Of a DNA stretch of 64,000 bases, positions 15,979 to 23,725 are shown piece after piece. The DNA is from RHLJ01 sp963974345 (GTDB taxonomy: Bacteria > Bacteroidota > Rhodothermia > Balneolales > Balneolaceae): the NCBI GenBank assembly GCA_963974345.1, contig CAXBBW010000014.1:72819-136818 (forward strand), read 5' to 3'. How positions within the stretch are numbered: position 1 is the first letter of the stretch; every line of letters starts with the position of its first letter. The position numbers and the translations under genes are program-made. Under the pieces are notes generated by a model. The model had not been told where the DNA came from and searched no databases. It saw nothing but the letters and a program-made list of their open reading frames with translations.

Positions 15979-17337
15979 ATGATCATGACTAAGGAAGAAA
16001 TTATTAAGCAAATTCAGGAACTCGAGGTAAAAAACGTAAAGTTTGGAGTTACTGATATTGATGGGATCCTAAGAGGAAAGGTCATTAGTACAGAAAAATT
16101 CATAAAGGCTTTGAATGATCAGATCGGCTTCTGTAATGTCATCTTTGGCTGGGATATGAATGACGCTGTATACGATAACTCAGAAGTAAGTGGCTGGCAT
16201 ACCGGATATCCTGATTCTTTTGCTACTATAGATCCCAATTCCTATCGAAAAATTCCTTGGGAAAACAATAAACCTTTCTTTCTCGGTGATTTTTCAGAAT
16301 CTGAGGATCTGAAAGAAATTTGTCCAAGATCTCTTCTCAAAAAAATTAAGAGCCAAGCACTCGATCTCGGTTTTTCGCCAAAGTTCTCTTCTGAATTTGA
16401 ATGGTTCAACTTTGATGAGACCATGCATTCACTCAAAGAAAAAGACTACACAAATCCAACTCCCCTAACACCAGGAATGTTTGGCTATTCAATACTTAGA
16501 GCTTCTCAGAATAGCGACTACTTCAATGATTTATTTGATTTACTCCATGGATTTGGAATTCCATTAGAAGGCATTCACACAGAAACTGGTGATGGGGTTT
16601 ATGAAGCCGCTATTGCCTACAACGAAATTTTAGAATCAGCTGATAGAGCCGCACTTTTAAAAACTGCTGTGAAAGAAATTGCATCTCAGTTCGACTTAAT
16701 TGCCAGTTTTATGGCAAAATGGAACCCTGAGTTACCAGGTTGTAGTCAGCACATTCATCAAAGTTTGGAAAATAAAGAGGGTAAAAACTTATTCTTTGAT
16801 GATTCTAAAGCTGGAAATATGAGTGCTTTATTGGAGAACTATCTTGCGGGACAGCTTCATTGCTTGCCTCATATTCTCCCAATGTTTGCACCTACTGTAA
16901 ATAGCTACAAACGATATGTTGAAGGTTCCTGGGCTGCGACATCGGTAAGTTGGGCTTTTGAAAACCGAACTGTAGCACTTCGGGTTATCAATCATGGAGA
17001 AAACTCTATGCGACTCGAAAATAGAGTTCCAGGAGCAGATGCCAATCCCTATTTAGCAATGTCAGGAAGTTTGGCCTCAGGGTTATACGGAATAAAGAAT
17101 AAGCTAAAGTTGGAGCTACCAGCCACGAAAGGCAATGAATACGAAAATAAAACTACCAAACCTCTTCCTGAAAACTTACATAAAGCAACTACAGCGATGA
17201 AGGAGTCTAACATTGCTAAAGAATTGTTTGGAGAAGCTTTTGTTGATCATTTTGTAAAAACCAGAGAATGGGAATGGCGACAGTATAAGCCAAATCAGAA
17301 AAACTGGGAATTAAAACGTTATTTCGAAATTATTTAA
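15979..17337 (+). CDS. Glutamine synthetase-like amide ligase
   Basis: A 452-residue member of the glutamine synthetase superfamily, which activates a glutamate carboxylate with ATP and joins it to an amine. The C-terminal catalytic core shows GCSQHIHQSL (ATP/metal loop), WAFENRTVALRV and RLENRVPGADANPYLAMSG. Length and divergence from GlnA fit the gamma-glutamyl-amine ligase (PuuA-like) branch rather than housekeeping GlnA. No adenylylation-tyrosine motif is evident. It starts ATG-ATC-ATG, so the start could be two codons later. Only 12 bp separate it from the APH-like kinase, and a HAD phosphatase follows, so a shared small-molecule pathway is inferred. Confidence 0.85.
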   Translation: MIMTKEEIIKQIQELEVKNVKFGVTDIDGILRGKVISTEKFIKALNDQIGFCNVIFGWDMNDAVYDNSEVSGWHTGYPDSFATIDPNSYRKIPWENNKPFFLGDFSESEDLKEICPRSLLKKIKSQALDLGFSPKFSSEFEWFNFDETMHSLKEKDYTNPTPLTPGMFGYSILRASQNSDYFNDLFDLLHGFGIPLEGIHTETGDGVYEAAIAYNEILESADRAALLKTAVKEIASQFDLIASFMAKWNPELPGCSQHIHQSLENKEGKNLFFDDSKAGNMSALLENYLAGQLHCLPHILPMFAPTVNSYKRYVEGSWAATSVSWAFENRTVALRVINHGENSMRLENRVPGADANPYLAMSGSLASGLYGIKNKLKLELPATKGNEYENKTTKPLPENLHKATTAMKESNIAKELFGEAFVDHFVKTREWEWRQYKPNQKNWELKRYFEII

Positions 17338-17349
17338 GTCAGTCTAACC

Positions 17350-18393
17350 ATGTCTTTTATTGATTTTAATGAAATTGTAAGCGAAGCGTGGCGAGCTTAC
17401 GACAGTTCGCGAGAGATCGTGCGAATTGAAGATATTAGTGCAAAAGTTTCTACGAACCATGTTTATAGAATTACTCTAATGGATCACCACATTATTGTGG
17501 CAAAGCTCTCCTATTTTGGGCAATTTGAGCACTTTGTTGAGGATCATTCCATCATAAACGCGCTTTCAAATAACCTTCCTGGACCGTTCGAGAATTTTCT
17601 GGCTCGATCTTTAATGAAAGGCAATGAACTCTTTGTTCACCGCCATCAAAGTGACGTAATTGATGCTTGGGTAGTTTTTTATCGCCCTATTAAAATCCGA
17701 AATAAACTCCCGCGTCGCTTAGATGAACATCAAATAAAACGTCTGGGACAGGAAGCCGCAAAGTTCCACAAAGCTTGCCACACCGTTCGTGGAACGCTCC
17801 CTCCATCAGCCAAAAGCATGAACGTTGATATTGATGACTTGCTTGAGACACTAGATACCGACGAAGGAAAATTTCATTTCCACAAGTATATTGACCTCAT
17901 TCGTGAACATTGCGAAATCTTCCAAAAAAACTATGTAGAATTAGATGCAGACTCAATGGATACTATTCCAGTTTTTGTAGACTGGAATATTGGTAACTTT
18001 TCGGTTACGGATAGTTTTCGGTTTTTCTCACGGTGGGATTATGACTGGTTTAGAATGAGTTCCAGAATCATGGATTTTTATTTCTTTAGTAGAGTAGTTT
18101 CTGATGTTGGCGACCGAACTATTTTCACCTATAACATCGATATTTTGATGGAAGAACGATTTATCACATTCTTAAAATCTTATCACGAAATCTTCCCATT
18201 AACTAAAGCTGACATCTTGCTTCTTCGAGAAACTTACCGCTTCTTTTTACTTAATTATGTAGTAAAATATGGCCGTTATTTTTTCCACGAAGTATTTGCT
18301 ACTAAGCTCCAAAAAGAAGTTTTTGATGTTCATCTTCCTTCCATTGAAAAAAAATTCAATCCAGAACCACTTCTTAAAGCCTTAAATCTTTGA
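17350..18393 (+). CDS. APH/choline-kinase-like phosphotransferase
   Basis: A 347-residue protein kinase-like small-molecule kinase. The catalytic loop reads FVDWNIGNF: the catalytic Asp and the metal-binding Asn five residues later are kept, but the usual histidine of HxD is Phe. The second metal motif is RWDYDW. These support an active kinase of the aminoglycoside phosphotransferase fold. It is the middle gene of the ligase-kinase-HAD operon; the next ATG begins two bases after its stop. The substrate is probably an amino or hydroxyl compound processed by its neighbours; it need not be an antibiotic. Confidence 0.75.
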   Translation: MSFIDFNEIVSEAWRAYDSSREIVRIEDISAKVSTNHVYRITLMDHHIIVAKLSYFGQFEHFVEDHSIINALSNNLPGPFENFLARSLMKGNELFVHRHQSDVIDAWVVFYRPIKIRNKLPRRLDEHQIKRLGQEAAKFHKACHTVRGTLPPSAKSMNVDIDDLLETLDTDEGKFHFHKYIDLIREHCEIFQKNYVELDADSMDTIPVFVDWNIGNFSVTDSFRFFSRWDYDWFRMSSRIMDFYFFSRVVSDVGDRTIFTYNIDILMEERFITFLKSYHEIFPLTKADILLLRETYRFFLLNYVVKYGRYFFHEVFATKLQKEVFDVHLPSIEKKFNPEPLLKALNL

Positions 18394-18395
18394 AT

Positions 18396-19244
18396 ATGAC
18401 CTACCCTTCTTTTTTTGATATAGCCAAGGACTTTAAAGTGATAATGCTTGATTCCTATGGAGTAGTAAAAAACCATAAAGGATTAATCGCTGGAATTGAT
18501 AAAACCATTTCATGGATTAAAAGTGAAGGTAAAACCTTTCGTTTGTTAACTAATGATGCATCTAGAAGCCAACAACAGCAGATGGAAAGTTTGGGATCTC
18601 TTGGTTTACCAGGAATTGAACTTCACGAAATTGTAACCTCAGGTATGATGGCAAAACAGTTTCTGGAGCAAAAAATAAATGAAGGAAGAATCGCATATCT
18701 CGGAACTGAAAACTCAGCCGAATATATTCTTCAGTCTGGGTTACAACATGTTTCTGTGGCCGATGTTGACCTTGAAGATATCGAAGATATTTCTGCGTTC
18801 GTATTTTTGGATGATGAAGGCTTCGACTGGAATACTGATATCAACAAAACAGTAAATTTACTTCGTAAGAAAACGATGCCCGTAATTCTCGCAAACTCCG
18901 ATCGGTTTTATCCAGTTGCAAGACATGATGTTGCAGTAGCAACTGGTGGAATTGCCAAACTAGTTGAAAGTATGCTTCATAAAAAATTCATCCATTTCGG
19001 TAAACCTGATTCCCAAATGTTTATGTATGCTTACGAAGGTTTGGTTGGTGAACTGGGCGATATCAATAAAAATGATATTCTGATGGTGGGTGACACTTTA
19101 GAAACTGATATTCTAGGCGGTAATAAATTTGGTGTTAAAACTATGCTCGTCCTTTCTGGGAATACCCGTGAAAGCAATGTAATCGGTAACATCGAATCCA
19201 CTGGAATCATCCCCGATTTTATATGTACTTCGGTGGTGGAATAA
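18396..19244 (+). CDS. HAD-superfamily IIA phosphatase, NagD-like
   Basis: A 282-residue hydrolase. Motif I reads LDSYGVV: the nucleophile Asp is present but the usual second Asp (DxD) is Tyr, as in the HAD-IIA subgroup where that place is Trp. Motif II is LLTNDAS, with a IIA cap (SGMMAKQF region) between, and motif IV is MVGDTLETDI near residue 225. The frame extends to a TTG overlapping the previous stop, but ATG 18396 is the better start. It probably removes phosphate in the same pathway as the upstream ligase and kinase. Confidence 0.82.
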   Translation: MTYPSFFDIAKDFKVIMLDSYGVVKNHKGLIAGIDKTISWIKSEGKTFRLLTNDASRSQQQQMESLGSLGLPGIELHEIVTSGMMAKQFLEQKINEGRIAYLGTENSAEYILQSGLQHVSVADVDLEDIEDISAFVFLDDEGFDWNTDINKTVNLLRKKTMPVILANSDRFYPVARHDVAVATGGIAKLVESMLHKKFIHFGKPDSQMFMYAYEGLVGELGDINKNDILMVGDTLETDILGGNKFGVKTMLVLSGNTRESNVIGNIESTGIIPDFICTSVVE

Positions 19245-19340
19245 TTTCAATTCTATGATTTTGCTTTCCGAAATTGTACTTTTATGATTGTATAAGAGCG
19301 TTAATTTCTATTCTTTTCAAGATCAAAAAACGGGGTCTTA

Positions 19341-20003
19341 TTGCTTGCAAGAATACTACAAAAACTTTCCTTTATCGTTGTTTTAGGCCGTCTAAATACG
19401 ATCGGATTCTTTGGTTATATATTACTCAGCTTTATCCCTTTTATAGGAGTAACGCTATTGGGTTGGGATCCCGTTATGATCTTGATTGGATATTTTGTAG
19501 ATCGGATAATCTATCTTCTCTTTCTCTGGTTGATGAATCGGATTATGCTCAAAAAGTCGAACCGCTTAAAGACTCATTCTTCATTTAAGGATCTTCTGGT
19601 GATACTGGTTGGAAGTTATATGCTTCTTCAATTTGGTGCACTGTTCTATTCGTTTGGAGGTACTTTGGAACCTGAGGAACAGCTAAACGAATTGGCAGCA
19701 ATAACGGTATGTATAGTATTCTTTTATGGTTATCAATTTTATGTAGGACTTCAGTCAATAAATCCCCATTCCTGGGTTAACAATATATTAACCCAAACTA
19801 TCGGAATTGTTCTGCTTTCAGGATTTCTTGCTCTGAGTTCACTATTTCTAGCCATATTTCTTGCTCAATCAGTTAACGGTACGTTTGCTGGTTCGTTCTT
19901 TCAATCTGGATATGGAATAATGATCTTCGTATTCATAGCTTTTCGACTCGTAAGTGACTTTCTTTTCTTTTCATTCTTTAGCAATTCTCAAAGCTCTAAT
20001 TGA
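19341..20003 (+). CDS. Multi-pass membrane protein, DUF6498-like
   Basis: A 220-residue hydrophobic protein with about six membrane segments. The early block FIPFIGVTLLGWDPVMILIG followed by a second hydrophobic run resembles DUF6498 proteins, whose function is unknown. The best frame starts with TTG at 19341; no in-frame ATG lies before the first helix. It follows the HAD gene by 96 bp on the same strand and may extend that operon. No catalytic residues are evident. Confidence 0.6.
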   Translation: MLARILQKLSFIVVLGRLNTIGFFGYILLSFIPFIGVTLLGWDPVMILIGYFVDRIIYLLFLWLMNRIMLKKSNRLKTHSSFKDLLVILVGSYMLLQFGALFYSFGGTLEPEEQLNELAAITVCIVFFYGYQFYVGLQSINPHSWVNNILTQTIGIVLLSGFLALSSLFLAIFLAQSVNGTFAGSFFQSGYGIMIFVFIAFRLVSDFLFFSFFSNSQSSN

Positions 20004-20011
20004 GCTTTAAA

Positions 20012-21328
20012 TTATTTTAAACCCAACCGATACAATAACAAAGCCGCTCTTTTCGATTGTCTTGGGAATTGGTTTAGGTATCCGACTTCTTCAACCGTAT
20101 GGTCATTGTCTCCGCTCATTCCAATTGCGTCTATTGCCATATCCACATAATCTGCTGTAAAAGATACATCGGCAGCGCCTGCTCGGAGTGGGTTTACGGC
20201 AACTACATCACCAAAACCTAAGTCGTTGCTAACTTTATTGTAGATAGAAAGTAGCTGTCTGTTGCCATCCGTTGGTGCCATTGGAGGATAGCCTTCACTA
20301 AAATTAATCTCTGCATTTGTATGAGGTAGGTTTGTCGCTACAATTTCTCTCATTTTAGATTTAACTCTTTCGAGCTGTTCTTTTGATACCGCGCGAATAT
20401 CGCCAGTTACAAACGCCGATTCTGCAACTACGTTATTTTTACCAAATGCAGAACCTGAATTTGAAGAAGCATCTTGCTCAACAGTTGTTCCACCTAAAAT
20501 TCTACCTGGATTAAATGTGAGGTACTTTTCACTTCGAAGTTCTTCATAAAATGTGTTTAAGATTCTTGAAATCTCATAAATCGCGCCGGCTCCAATATCT
20601 TCTCTAAATACTTGTGAAGAATGCGCGGGTTTCCCTGTTACATTTAATGACCAACCAATAGATCCTCTTCTAGAAACATTTGCCGTACCTGGATTTCCAT
20701 CTCCGTTTTCAAAACCTATAGAAATATCCGCCCATTTTGCCGCATCAATTAGTGCTTTTTTTGAAAGATCCAACGGTCGACCACTTAGCTCTTCATCGCC
20801 CGTCATAACTACGGTGATATTCATTTGCTCTAATTCACCTACCGCTTTTAATGCGCTCAACGCTTGAAGAATAACTACGTTTCCGCCTTTCATATCGGCG
20901 ATACCAGGCGCTCTTGCTACCGAATCGTTTACCATCTCATATTTCTGAAAAGGACTGTCGGGTTCGAAAACTGTATCTAAATGTCCAATCAACAAAATCT
21001 TTGGTGTGTTTCCGCCTCCATGATGTTCTGCAATTAGATGTCCTGCTCGTTCAAATGCAGTTCCATCTTCCCATCTGGTTTCAAAACCCAAAGCATCAAA
21101 TTCTGCCATCAATACTTCACCTACTTCACGAACTCCTTTAAAGTTCATTGTTCCGCTGTTTATGTTGATGGTTTTGATGAGAAGATCTAAGGCTTGTTGA
21201 TTGGTCTGATCTATATGGGTAAGCATTTGTCGCTCAACAGTTGAAACCTGAGCTTTTACATTTTTGCAAATGGTAATTTGAATCAGAAATAAGCTTAACA
21301 GAAATAAACCGGTGCTTCTTTTTTTCAT
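20012..21328 (-). CDS. M20-family zinc carboxypeptidase, secreted
   Basis: A 438-residue peptidase with an N-terminal signal segment ending around NVKAQ (27). The M20 dinuclear zinc site is complete: GHLDTVFEPD (His and Asp), GIADMKGG (bridging Asp), TGDEELSG (catalytic and metal Glu) and NDHTVEE near the C-terminus (final His). A lid/dimerisation domain lies between about 215 and 330. Similarity is greatest to glutamate carboxypeptidase (CPG2) types, which trim C-terminal glutamate. It is monocistronic and convergent with the DUF6498-like gene. Confidence 0.9.
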   Translation of the reverse strand: MKKRSTGLFLLSLFLIQITICKNVKAQVSTVERQMLTHIDQTNQQALDLLIKTININSGTMNFKGVREVGEVLMAEFDALGFETRWEDGTAFERAGHLIAEHHGGGNTPKILLIGHLDTVFEPDSPFQKYEMVNDSVARAPGIADMKGGNVVILQALSALKAVGELEQMNITVVMTGDEELSGRPLDLSKKALIDAAKWADISIGFENGDGNPGTANVSRRGSIGWSLNVTGKPAHSSQVFREDIGAGAIYEISRILNTFYEELRSEKYLTFNPGRILGGTTVEQDASSNSGSAFGKNNVVAESAFVTGDIRAVSKEQLERVKSKMREIVATNLPHTNAEINFSEGYPPMAPTDGNRQLLSIYNKVSNDLGFGDVVAVNPLRAGAADVSFTADYVDMAIDAIGMSGDNDHTVEEVGYLNQFPRQSKRAALLLYRLGLK

Positions 21329-21449
21329 AAAAAATTATTCGTTGTTTGTGCTATTATATTAACTATTTAAAATAGAAATAAATTTACTTGAAATTTTCAG
21401 CTAGTGCTTAAACCTACATTTTAATTTTAGCTTCTTAAACTATTCATCT

Positions 21450-22076
21450 GTGAAATACTTATCTGTCTTTCTTATTTATATTTCGATTCTTTTTTTGGCT
21501 GTTCCGGCATTTGCGCAACAAACTAATAATGCCCTTGTTCAAGAAATAAAACACTATCAGGACAGTCTTGAAAATGATTTTAGAGATCGAGACATAAGCC
21601 CACTGTTAGAGGAAGATTTTAATTCTTTTAAAGGACTCGAATTCTACCCCATTGATACCAAATACTATATTATTGCTGATTTTAAACGGACTCCAAACGA
21701 AAAACCTTTTTTGATGCCTACTACTATTGAAAGGGCTCAAAAACCTGTTTATGAAAAATATGGAGAAGTCTCTTTTTCCCTTGATGGAAGAGACATTGTT
21801 CTCCCTGTATTTCAAAGTCATAGCCTTAGAGAACAAGAAGAATGGAAGAGCTATCTGTTTCTTCCTTTTAGAGATAAAACAAACGGGAAAGAAACGTATG
21901 GAGGTGGACGTTATTTAGAACTTTGGATAACAGGCGAAGATACCATTGTAGTAGATTTTAACCGCGCTTATAATCCTTACTGTGCCTACAATTATAATTA
22001 TAGTTGCCCTATTGTTCCAAAAGAAAATATAATTGCTTTACCTATTTATGCTGGTGAGAAAAACTTTTCGAAATAG
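21450..22076 (+). CDS. DUF1684-family exported protein
   Basis: A 208-residue exported protein. The signal peptide is removed near AFAQ (23). The body shows the DUF1684 pattern: RDISPLLEEDFNSFKGLEFY, then VLPVFQS, SYLFLPFRDKTNGKETYGGGRYLEL, and the closing DFNRAYNPYCAYNYNYSCPI. The PYCAY...YSCP pair of cysteines is conserved in the family and may be a disulfide or ligand site. The start is GTG, fixed by the signal peptide. Function of the family is not established. It is divergent from the M20 peptidase gene. Confidence 0.85.
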   Translation: MKYLSVFLIYISILFLAVPAFAQQTNNALVQEIKHYQDSLENDFRDRDISPLLEEDFNSFKGLEFYPIDTKYYIIADFKRTPNEKPFLMPTTIERAQKPVYEKYGEVSFSLDGRDIVLPVFQSHSLREQEEWKSYLFLPFRDKTNGKETYGGGRYLELWITGEDTIVVDFNRAYNPYCAYNYNYSCPIVPKENIIALPIYAGEKNFSK

Positions 22077-22189
22077 AATCTACAATTAAGTTAATTTTAA
22101 AATCCTATAGAATAAAACCCACGTGGAATCTTTATCAATAATACCCTGTTTAAATAGTTAAATATGAATTTTAAAATGAATTTTTGCTC

Positions 22190-23209
22190 ATGAGATACAA
22201 CAATTTAGGCGATACAGGTTTATTAGTTTCCGAACTTTGCTTTGGAACAATGACTTTTGGCGGAGAAGGACGATGGGCTGCAATTGGGAAGCAAACTCAA
22301 AAAGAAGCAGACGAATTAATTAAAATATCTATGGCGGCAGGTATAAATTTCATCGATACTGCAAATGCGTATTCGTTTGGGCAATCGGAAACAATCCTTG
22401 GAAATAGCATTAATAACTTGAGCCTTAATCGTAATGAATTAGTAATTGCAACTAAAGTTCGTGGATCGATGGGAGAGGGGGTTAACAATCAGGGACTTTC
22501 AAGGTATCATATGTTCAATTCCGTAGAAAAGAGTTTAGAGCGATTAAAACTTAATTATATCGACATTTTATATGTACATGGAGTAGATAAGATCGTATCC
22601 ATCAAAGAGATTATGAGGAGCTTAAATGATTTAGTCAACTCAGGAAAAGTGCGATATATTGGAGTTTGTAACTGGCCAGCATGGATGGTAATGAAAGCAA
22701 ACGGTATTGCACGGCAGGAAGGCTGGCAAGAGTTTAAAGCTATGCAGTATTATTATTCTCTAGCTAATCGTGATGTAGAAGATGAACTAGTACCATTAAG
22801 TCAGTCTGAAGGTTTGGGCTTTATGCCGTGGAGTCCGCTAGCTGGTGGGTTTTTAACAGGAAAGTATTCTAGAGAAACTGATAAAGCTGGCGGTAGACGA
22901 GATGAATTCGATTTCCCTCCAATCAATAAAGAACGTGCCTACGATATTGTTGATGTGATGCGTGAAATTTCCAAAAATAATGATGTCAGCATCGCAGAAG
23001 TTGCGCTTGCTTGGGTTAGAACTCAAAATGGAATTACAAGTACAATTATTGGCGCGAAAAATAAAAAACAGCTGGATTCAAATATCAGTTCAACAAATAT
23101 CGAGTTAACAAAAAGCGATTTAGATAACCTTGCTGCAGTTTCTACAACAGAAGCTCGTTATCCTACTTGGATGGTTGGTTTTCAAAATCAAAATAGAATC
23201 CCTGATTAG
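22190..23209 (+). CDS. Aldo/keto reductase
   Basis: A 339-residue NADPH-dependent oxidoreductase with the TIM-barrel AKR layout. The catalytic tetrad can be assigned: Asp and Tyr in FIDTANAYSFGQSE, Lys in IATKVRG and His in LYVHGVD. The cofactor end is marked by TIIGAKN and the segment after it. The frame opens at TTG 22184, but ATG 22190 gives the canonical opening MRYNNLGDTGLLVSELCFG. It resembles the YajO/voltage-channel-beta group. Substrate unknown. There is no close operon partner. Confidence 0.9.
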   Translation: MRYNNLGDTGLLVSELCFGTMTFGGEGRWAAIGKQTQKEADELIKISMAAGINFIDTANAYSFGQSETILGNSINNLSLNRNELVIATKVRGSMGEGVNNQGLSRYHMFNSVEKSLERLKLNYIDILYVHGVDKIVSIKEIMRSLNDLVNSGKVRYIGVCNWPAWMVMKANGIARQEGWQEFKAMQYYYSLANRDVEDELVPLSQSEGLGFMPWSPLAGGFLTGKYSRETDKAGGRRDEFDFPPINKERAYDIVDVMREISKNNDVSIAEVALAWVRTQNGITSTIIGAKNKKQLDSNISSTNIELTKSDLDNLAAVSTTEARYPTWMVGFQNQNRIPD

Positions 23210-23295
23210 AACTAACTTTAATCTAGAAAGGAGCTCTTCACAAAAACTTCAAAAAGTTGTGCTATGTTGATAATGCAATAGAATATCCACAAGTC

Positions 23296-23302
23296 AGGAG
23301 GG
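23296..23302 (+). promoter_or_regulatory. Strong Shine-Dalgarno site before DUF302 gene
   Basis: The sequence aggaggg ends four bases before the ATG at 23307. It is the clearest Shine-Dalgarno sequence noted in this window, where most genes have AT-rich leaders with little SD character, as is usual in Bacteroidota. Confidence 0.6.
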
Positions 23303-23306
23303 TATC

Positions 23307-23717
23307 ATGAGTTATTATTTCAACATAAAGGTAGAAGGGCTCACTTTTGATGAAGCACTTAAATTTCTTACTGAAGAACTTCATAAAGAAGGCTTTGGTG
23401 TTATTTCTGAAATTGACATGAAAGAGACTCTTAAAACCAAGCTAAATCTCAATTTTAGGAAGTACAAAATACTTGGAGCTTGTAGTCCTAGCTATGCATA
23501 TCGAGCTTTACATAGCGAGGATAATATTGGCTTACTCTTACCTTGTAATTTTGTAATTCAAGAACATGAAAATGGAGAAATAGAAATTGCTGCTGCCGAT
23601 CCTGTAGCTTCAATGTACTCGGTTGAAAATGAAGATTTAGCTATGATAGCAAATCAAATTCAAAGAAAAATCAGGCATGTTGTGAAAGCACTACAGTATG
23701 GAGTTTTTCATAACTGA
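23307..23717 (+). CDS. DUF302-family protein
   Basis: A 136-residue soluble protein with the DUF302 alpha/beta pattern: TFDEALKFLTEELHKEGFGVISEIDMKETLK, then KILGACSPSYAYRAL and GLLLPCNFVIQEH. Two conserved cysteines (C59-like in GACSP and C79-like in LPCNF) are typical. Family members occur near thiol, sulfide or metal stress genes, but function is unproven. An exceptionally strong Shine-Dalgarno site precedes the ATG, suggesting high expression. It ends 8 bp from the convergent gcvP. Confidence 0.9.
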   Translation: MSYYFNIKVEGLTFDEALKFLTEELHKEGFGVISEIDMKETLKTKLNLNFRKYKILGACSPSYAYRALHSEDNIGLLLPCNFVIQEHENGEIEIAAADPVASMYSVENEDLAMIANQIQRKIRHVVKALQYGVFHN

Positions 23718-23725
23718 GTTTCGGT

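Noticed and set aside
17350..18393. Aminoglycoside resistance gene
   Set aside because: The APH fold is present but context (amide ligase and HAD phosphatase) and divergent catalytic loop point to a metabolic kinase.
19274..19588. Plus-strand frame overlapping the DUF6498-like gene
   Set aside because: It lacks coherent hydrophobic periodicity and overlaps the better membrane-protein frame at 19341.
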